Below, piece after piece: positions 60,021 through 64,000 of a stretch of DNA of 64,000 bases (positions within the stretch are counted from its first letter, which is position 1; each line of letters starts with the position of its first letter). The stretch lies in assembly GCF_000161455.1 (NCBI RefSeq), contig NZ_CM000745.1, positions 3,814,017-3,878,016 of the forward strand, in the 5' to 3' direction. Origin of the DNA: Bacillus pseudomycoides DSM 12442. GTDB taxonomy: Bacteria; Bacillota; Bacilli; Bacillales; Bacillaceae_G. Below the pieces are notes generated by a model. The model saw nothing but the letters and a program-made list of their open reading frames with translations, made no database searches and was not told the DNA's origin. The position numbers were made by a program, and so were the translations under genes.

Positions 60021-60048
60021 AATAAGTGTAATGTTATGTCATTTTTCC

Positions 60049-60228
60049 TTATTCATATTTATGTCTGTTTTCTGTAATACGAATATACTCAATATCCATC
60101 AAATCACGGAGGAGTGCACCATGGCTCAGCTCAACGCCATGTTTTTCTTTAAAATGCGAACAGATCGTATCGAGCATTTCCAGCTCTTCATCATTTACAT
60201 CTAAAATAATTCGTTCGTGATCTCCCAT
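60049..60228 (-). CDS. small conserved-looking protein, 59 aa
   Basis: MGDHERIILDVNDEELEMLD followed by TICSHFKEKHGVELSHGALL and RDLMDIEYIRITENRHKYE. GAGGG lies 8 bases before the ATG, and a strong terminator follows 30 bases after the stop. The pattern of a short strand and two helices is compatible with a ribbon-helix-helix or small regulatory protein, but I do not recognise the family. A frame on the opposite strand covering the same DNA lacks a ribosome site. Confidence 0.65.
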   Translation of the reverse strand: MGDHERIILDVNDEELEMLDTICSHFKEKHGVELSHGALLRDLMDIEYIRITENRHKYE

Positions 60229-60343
60229 GTAGTAGCCCTCGTTTCGTTTTTTCTTAGCGTAACCGAAATTTCCTTATTGTATAACAATACCTGTATTTTA
60301 TATGTTAACATTTCGTTATTAGGACATTAAAAAAGAAGGGAAG

Positions 60344-61039
60344 ATGAAGTTGTTTTATAGGTTTGTTATTATTTTATATACGGCTATTATACTTAAATAT
60401 GCTTTTCCTGCCATTGTTACTTTACAATATATAAAACCTACGTATATCGCCCTATTTATTTTTTGTATACTTGTAATGGATTGTTGTATTTCACTCTGGA
60501 TATATAGAAAAAAGCAGAAACAAAATGAACAAGAGAGGCAACGGACAAAGCGAAAAAAAACGTTTTGGATGATGACATATGTTTTTGTTTTTCCAATAGT
60601 TCTGAGTTTTGTAAGTGAACGTATAGCGGAAAAGGGATTCGATTTAAAGCTTGGAGCAATAATGTTTTTCTATTATTTCTTTTTTCACTTTATTCCTTAT
60701 ATGAGTGAAAAGAATGGGGAAGATGAGGATCCTTTTGAAAAAGATATAAAGGAACAAGAGGATAGAATAATAGAAGAAGAAATGGAGCAACTTGCTAAAC
60801 AAAAATGGTATTTCAATTCAACACTTATCTTCATTCTTTGTTTGGTTACACCACCAATTGGTTATTTATATGTAGTTCTTTTACGAAAAAAAATGACATA
60901 CTATGCGAAAATGAGTTATTTGACACTTGCAACCATTACAATGGGATTATGGGCAATGAAGTTTTTACCGTCATCCTTATATGCAATTGTCATAGTCTGT
61001 ATAGCATGTTTTATATTTATTGGAAAATACATAAAATAA
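60344..61039 (+). CDS. multi-pass membrane protein, 231 aa
   Basis: About seven membrane helices: two at the N-terminus, a basic loop (YRKKQKQNEQERQRTKRKK), two more, an acidic loop (EDEDPFEKDIKEQEDRIIEE), and three at the C-terminus. GAAGGGAAG precedes the ATG. No family motif recognised. It stands alone between the 59-aa gene (divergent) and uspA (convergent). Confidence 0.65.
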   Translation: MKLFYRFVIILYTAIILKYAFPAIVTLQYIKPTYIALFIFCILVMDCCISLWIYRKKQKQNEQERQRTKRKKTFWMMTYVFVFPIVLSFVSERIAEKGFDLKLGAIMFFYYFFFHFIPYMSEKNGEDEDPFEKDIKEQEDRIIEEEMEQLAKQKWYFNSTLIFILCLVTPPIGYLYVVLLRKKMTYYAKMSYLTLATITMGLWAMKFLPSSLYAIVIVCIACFIFIGKYIK

Positions 61040-61040
61040 A

Positions 61041-61073
61041 AAAACACCAAGTCTGCATAAGACTTGGTGTTTT
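61041..61073. terminator. bidirectional terminator between membrane protein and uspA
   Basis: AAAACACCAAGTC and GACTTGGTGTTTT stem, 7-base loop, A and T tracts at both sides. Confidence 0.9.
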
Positions 61074-61082
61074 CGTTATTTA

Positions 61083-61541
61083 TTAAATGTCACCTTGCTC
61101 TTCTTCACCACGAACAACAAGGACATCGCATTTTGCATAGCGAATAATATGTTCAGAGACGCTACCGATTAAGAATCGTTCTACAGCGTTTAAACCAGTT
61201 GCACCACACATAATTAAATCTACTTTTTGTTTTGGAGCAATTTCTTTTGAGATTTTAGATTTTGGATTACCGAATTCTAATACAGTTTCTACTTTTTCAA
61301 GGCCAGCTTCAGTTGCAGTCTTTTTGTAGTCTTCTAATAAATCTTCTGCAAAGAGATTTGCCCGCTCAGCGATTGCGCGGCTATATGCCTCTACAGCAGA
61401 GTATGCTTTTACATCAACGATATGAGCGATTGTTAATGTTGCGTTGTTGCGCTTTGCGACTTGAATTGCTTTTTTAAAGGCTTTTTCTGCTTCTTTGGAA
61501 CCGTCCACTGCAATTAAAATATTTGTATATGTATTATTCAT
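61083..61541 (-). CDS. universal stress protein UspA family
   Basis: A 152-residue stress protein with the start NILIAVDGSKEAEKAF and the ATP-binding signature GATGLNAVERFLIGSVSEHI (G-2x-G-9x-GS, about 113-132), so it belongs to the ATP-binding subgroup. GGGAGG precedes the ATG by 9 bases. Exact role unknown. Confidence 0.92.
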   Translation of the reverse strand: MNNTYTNILIAVDGSKEAEKAFKKAIQVAKRNNATLTIAHIVDVKAYSAVEAYSRAIAERANLFAEDLLEDYKKTATEAGLEKVETVLEFGNPKSKISKEIAPKQKVDLIMCGATGLNAVERFLIGSVSEHIIRYAKCDVLVVRGEEEQGDI

Positions 61542-61722
61542 AGTAGATTCCTCCCAATTCGTTTTTATAAGCTTTTACAACTTAATTATAAAACAAAATA
61601 TGGTAACGTGCTTGCCAGAAACGTTACAGAATTTTGAAAACTCTGTTCCAATTCTTTTTAGTTGTAATTGTAGGGAGAACTTGTTACATATGAAGTATAG
61701 CAATTTAAAAGGAGGCATGTTT

Positions 61723-62487
61723 GTGAGACACGCGCTCATTACGGCCGGTACGAAAGGTTTAGGAAAGCAAGTAACAGAGAATTTATTAGCTAAAGGATAT
61801 TCAGTAACTGTAACATATCATAGCGATATGAGTGCTGTAGAAACAATGAAAGAAAAGTATAAAAATATAGAAGAACGTCTACAGTTTGTGCAAGCAGATG
61901 TCACGAAAAAAGAAGATTTACATAAAATAGTAGAAGAAGCGATTAGCCGTTTTGGCAAAATTGATTTTTTGATTAATAATGCAGGTCCTTATGTGTTTGA
62001 ACGTAAAAAGTTAATTGATTACGAAGAAGATGAATGGAATGAAATGATACAAGGGAATTTAACAGCAGTGTTCCGTTTATTAAAACTTGTCGTTCCCATT
62101 ATGAGGAAGCAGCATTTTGGTCGCATTATCAATTACGGATTTCAAGGGGCAGATAGTGCACCTGGCTGGATGTACCGTTCTGCATTTGCGGCTGCAAAGG
62201 TAGGACTTGTTTCGTTAACGAAAACAATTGCCTATGAAGAAGCGGAATATGGCATTACAGCGAATATGGTTTGTCCAGGAGATATTATTGGTGAAATGAA
62301 AGAGGCGACAATTCAGCAGGCGCGTACGATGAAAGACATTAGAACACCAATTGGTAGATCTGGAACAGGTGAAGATATTGCTCGAACAATTTCGTTTCTA
62401 TGCGAAGAAGATTCCGATATGATTACAGGCACAATTATAGAAGTAACAGGGGCAGTTGATGTTATTCACCGATATCGACAAAAATAG
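61723..62487 (+). CDS. ytkK: short-chain dehydrogenase/reductase-like protein, catalytic residues altered
   Basis: A 254-residue SDR-fold protein. The cofactor motif ITAGTKGLGKQV (about 8-19) and INNAGPY (about 86) are present. The catalytic Tyr of YxxxK is Phe155 (SAFAAAK with Lys159 kept), and no Ser stands at the usual place in NYGFQGADSA. Enzyme activity of the ordinary SDR kind is doubtful. The GTG start lies 8 bases after AAAGGAGG. It resembles YtkK of B. subtilis, which also lies near argGH. Confidence 0.8.
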   Translation: MRHALITAGTKGLGKQVTENLLAKGYSVTVTYHSDMSAVETMKEKYKNIEERLQFVQADVTKKEDLHKIVEEAISRFGKIDFLINNAGPYVFERKKLIDYEEDEWNEMIQGNLTAVFRLLKLVVPIMRKQHFGRIINYGFQGADSAPGWMYRSAFAAAKVGLVSLTKTIAYEEAEYGITANMVCPGDIIGEMKEATIQQARTMKDIRTPIGRSGTGEDIARTISFLCEEDSDMITGTIIEVTGAVDVIHRYRQK

Positions 62488-62492
62488 ATAAA

Positions 62493-62635
62493 GTGAAACT
62501 TCCATCATTGGGGAGCTTTATCCCTCAATGATGGTTAGCCCTCACCAATCGGGCATTTATGGATAGTGTATCCCCCACCTGATTTTGGGGCTTTTTCATC
62601 TTGAGAGGGGGATATTACTGTCCGTTAATGCGGGG
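62493..62635 (+). repeat. bcr1-like repeat, copy D
   Basis: A 143-bp element starting GTGAAACTTCCATCATTGGG after ATAAA (62488-62492), with GCCCTCACCAATCGGGCATT and ending TCCGTTAATGCGGGG. The right-hand ATAAA is not preserved (CAAAA). It begins 5 bases after the SDR stop codon. Confidence 0.78.
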
Positions 62636-62665
62636 CAAAATCTATCGGAAAACTCGCATTATTTT

Positions 62666-62695
62666 TTGTCAAATATTGAGATATTATGTTAGAAT
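62666..62695 (+). promoter_or_regulatory. candidate sigma-A promoter of ald
   Basis: TTGTCA (62666-62671), 18 bases, TAGAAT (62690-62695), 69 bases before the ald start. Confidence 0.55.
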
Positions 62696-62705
62696 ATAAG
62701 AGCGT

Positions 62706-62719
62706 AGAAAGCGCTTTAA
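62706..62719 (+). promoter_or_regulatory. cre-like site at the ald transcription start
   Basis: AGAAAGCGCTTTAA has the perfect 10-bp cre core AAAGCGCTTT, with only the outer bases off consensus. It lies about +5 to +18, where CcpA binding would block transcription. CcpA is encoded in this window. Confidence 0.55.
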
Positions 62720-62763
62720 AAAATGATTCAGGGGTCATTTCATAACTCAAGGGGGAATTAATA

Positions 62764-63897
62764 ATGCGTATCGGTATTCCAACAGAAATTAAAAACAACG
62801 AAAACCGCGTGGCAATGACGCCAGCTGGTGCTGTACATTTAGTACACAATGGTCATGAAATTTTTGTTCAAAAGGGTGCAGGTTTAGGATCTGGCTTTAC
62901 AGATGAAGAGTACGTACAAGCTGGAGCAAAACTTGTTGAAACTGCTGAGGAAGCATGGAATCAAGAGATGGTTATGAAGGTAAAAGAGCCAGTAGAAAGC
63001 GAATATGGTTATTTCCACGAAGGTTTAATTTTATTCACATACTTACACTTAGCTCCAGAACCAGAATTAACAAAAGCATTAATTGACAACAAAGTAGTAT
63101 CAATCGCTTATGAAACAGTACAATTAGACAATCGTTCTTTACCACTACTTGCACCGATGAGTGAAGTAGCTGGTCGTATGTCTGCACAAATCGGTGCGCA
63201 ATTCCTTGAGAAAAATAAAGGCGGCAAAGGTATCTTACTTGCAGGCGTTCCAGGGGTAAAACGCGGTAAAGTAACAATTATCGGCGGTGGCCAAGCTGGT
63301 ACAAACGCAGCGAAAATCGCAGTAGGCTTAGGTGCTGACGTAACAATTATCGACTTAAGTGCAGAACGTCTTCGCCAATTAGATGATATTTTTGGCAATC
63401 AAGTCAAAACATTAATGTCTAATCCATATAACATTGCAGAAGCTGTAAAAGAATCTGATCTTGTAATCGGTGCAGTATTAATTCCAGGTGCAAAAGCTCC
63501 AAAACTTGTAACAGAAGAAATGATTAAATCAATGGAGCCAGGTTCTGTTGTAGTAGATATCGCGATTGACCAAGGTGGTATTTTCGAAACAACTGACCGC
63601 ATTACAACTCATGATAACCCAACTTATGAAAAACACGGCGTTGTTCATTATGCAGTTGCAAATATGCCTGGTGCGGTTCCACGTACATCAACTCTTGCAT
63701 TAACAAACGTAACAGTACCATATGCAGTACAAATTGCAAACAAAGGCTACAAACAAGCTTGCCTAGGCAACTCTGCATTATTAAAAGGTATTAATACATT
63801 AGATGGTTATGTAACATTTGAAGCAGTTGCAGAAGCACACGGCTTACAATACGCTGATGCGAAAGAGCTTCTTGAAAAAGCTCCTGCTTTATCATAA
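62764..63897 (+). CDS. ald: alanine dehydrogenase Ald
   Basis: NAD-dependent interconversion of alanine and pyruvate plus ammonia; needed for growth on alanine and for sporulation in B. subtilis. The 377 residues start MRIGIPTEIKNNENRVAMTP with the substrate-binding Arg and contain VMKVKEP (Lys about 75), the NAD-binding VTIIGGGQAGTNAAKIA (about 171-187), and the IDQGGIFETTD and NMPGAVPRTST motifs. GGGGGAATT precedes the ATG. Confidence 0.96.
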   Translation: MRIGIPTEIKNNENRVAMTPAGAVHLVHNGHEIFVQKGAGLGSGFTDEEYVQAGAKLVETAEEAWNQEMVMKVKEPVESEYGYFHEGLILFTYLHLAPEPELTKALIDNKVVSIAYETVQLDNRSLPLLAPMSEVAGRMSAQIGAQFLEKNKGGKGILLAGVPGVKRGKVTIIGGGQAGTNAAKIAVGLGADVTIIDLSAERLRQLDDIFGNQVKTLMSNPYNIAEAVKESDLVIGAVLIPGAKAPKLVTEEMIKSMEPGSVVVDIAIDQGGIFETTDRITTHDNPTYEKHGVVHYAVANMPGAVPRTSTLALTNVTVPYAVQIANKGYKQACLGNSALLKGINTLDGYVTFEAVAEAHGLQYADAKELLEKAPALS

Positions 63898-63913
63898 TAA
63901 ATATTAGATGAGG

Positions 63914-63940
63914 CCCTCCTTGTGATAAGGAGGGTTTTTT
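63914..63940 (+). terminator. terminator after ald
   Basis: CCCTCCTT and AAGGAGGG stem, 5-base loop, six T. The remaining 60 bases of the window show no feature. Confidence 0.88.
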
Positions 63941-64000
63941 GTTTGGAAATTTATCGGAATGGAATTTTTTTCTTGTTAATACGATTCCTCTTATGATAGT

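Noticed and set aside
59974..60204. 76-codon plus-strand frame after the PhnA-type gene
   Set aside because: No ribosome site; it covers a terminator and lies antisense to the better supported 59-aa gene.
1..64000. CRISPR array, tRNA or rRNA genes
   Set aside because: No evenly spaced direct repeats with unique spacers and no cloverleaf or rRNA-like segments were seen on reading through.

Overview
The window is chromosomal DNA of a low-GC Firmicute, almost certainly a member of the Bacillus cereus group. Evidence for this is the B. subtilis-like gene order (murC, ytxG-ytxJ-aroA-ccpA, acuCBA/acsA, tyrS, rpsD, refZ, ezrA, nifS-thiI-ssp, ytcI-ytcJ, ytfI-ytfJ-tpx-ytxK-ackA, argG-argH, ald), the close match of protein lengths to that group, and at least four copies of what looks like bcr1, the group-specific ~150-bp repeat flanked by TTTAT/ATAAA.

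Layout. 1-9.5 kb: DNA translocase SftA (5' end cut off), nicotinate phosphoribosyltransferase, MurC, a transporter remnant, two acetyltransferases, small membrane proteins, an M29 aminopeptidase, and the stress/redox pair YtxG-YtxJ. 9.8-20.2 kb: aromatic biosynthesis entry (AroA), catabolite control (CcpA), MscL, and the acetate switch. In that switch AcsA is divergent from acuABC: AcuA acetylates AcsA on Lys549 and AcuC deacetylates it. 20.3-25.4 kb: an acetyltransferase, an ECF sigma/putative anti-sigma cassette, a TetR-YqeB pair, and TyrS behind a T-box. 25.5-28.2 kb is an accessory patch: a dead IS3-family element, an orphan immunity gene with the tail of its lost toxin, and phage debris including an integrase C-terminus. 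28.2-49.5 kb: core genes for translation (S4), sulfur chemistry (methionine gamma-lyase, free Met-sulfoxide reductase, cysteine desulfurase, ThiI), division (EzrA, RefZ), sporulation (SASP, YtfJ), NAD kinase, thiol peroxidase and acetate kinase. 49.4-54.8 kb: a YitT-family membrane protein with a remarkable leader, then a DUF4247-DUF350-membrane aminopropyltransferase cluster. 54.8-64 kb: argGH, several small uncharacterised genes, UspA, a degenerate short-chain dehydrogenase and alanine dehydrogenase.

The most unusual feature is the ~430-bp leader of the minus-strand yitT-type gene (50112-50560). It holds three tandem modules. Each has a Shine-Dalgarno sequence, a 13-16 codon ORF ending in TAG-CGT, and hairpins that follow; the last two modules carry mutually exclusive hairpin segments. 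Two of the peptides share 11 of 16 residues with synonymous codon changes, and the last hairpin abuts the ribosome-binding site of the membrane protein gene. This looks like a triple, erm-like, ribosome-stalling attenuator. I know of no description of it.

No tRNA, rRNA or CRISPR array was seen. All starts were set by eye from Shine-Dalgarno spacing. No similarity search was run, so family names rest on recognised motifs and remembered relatives.
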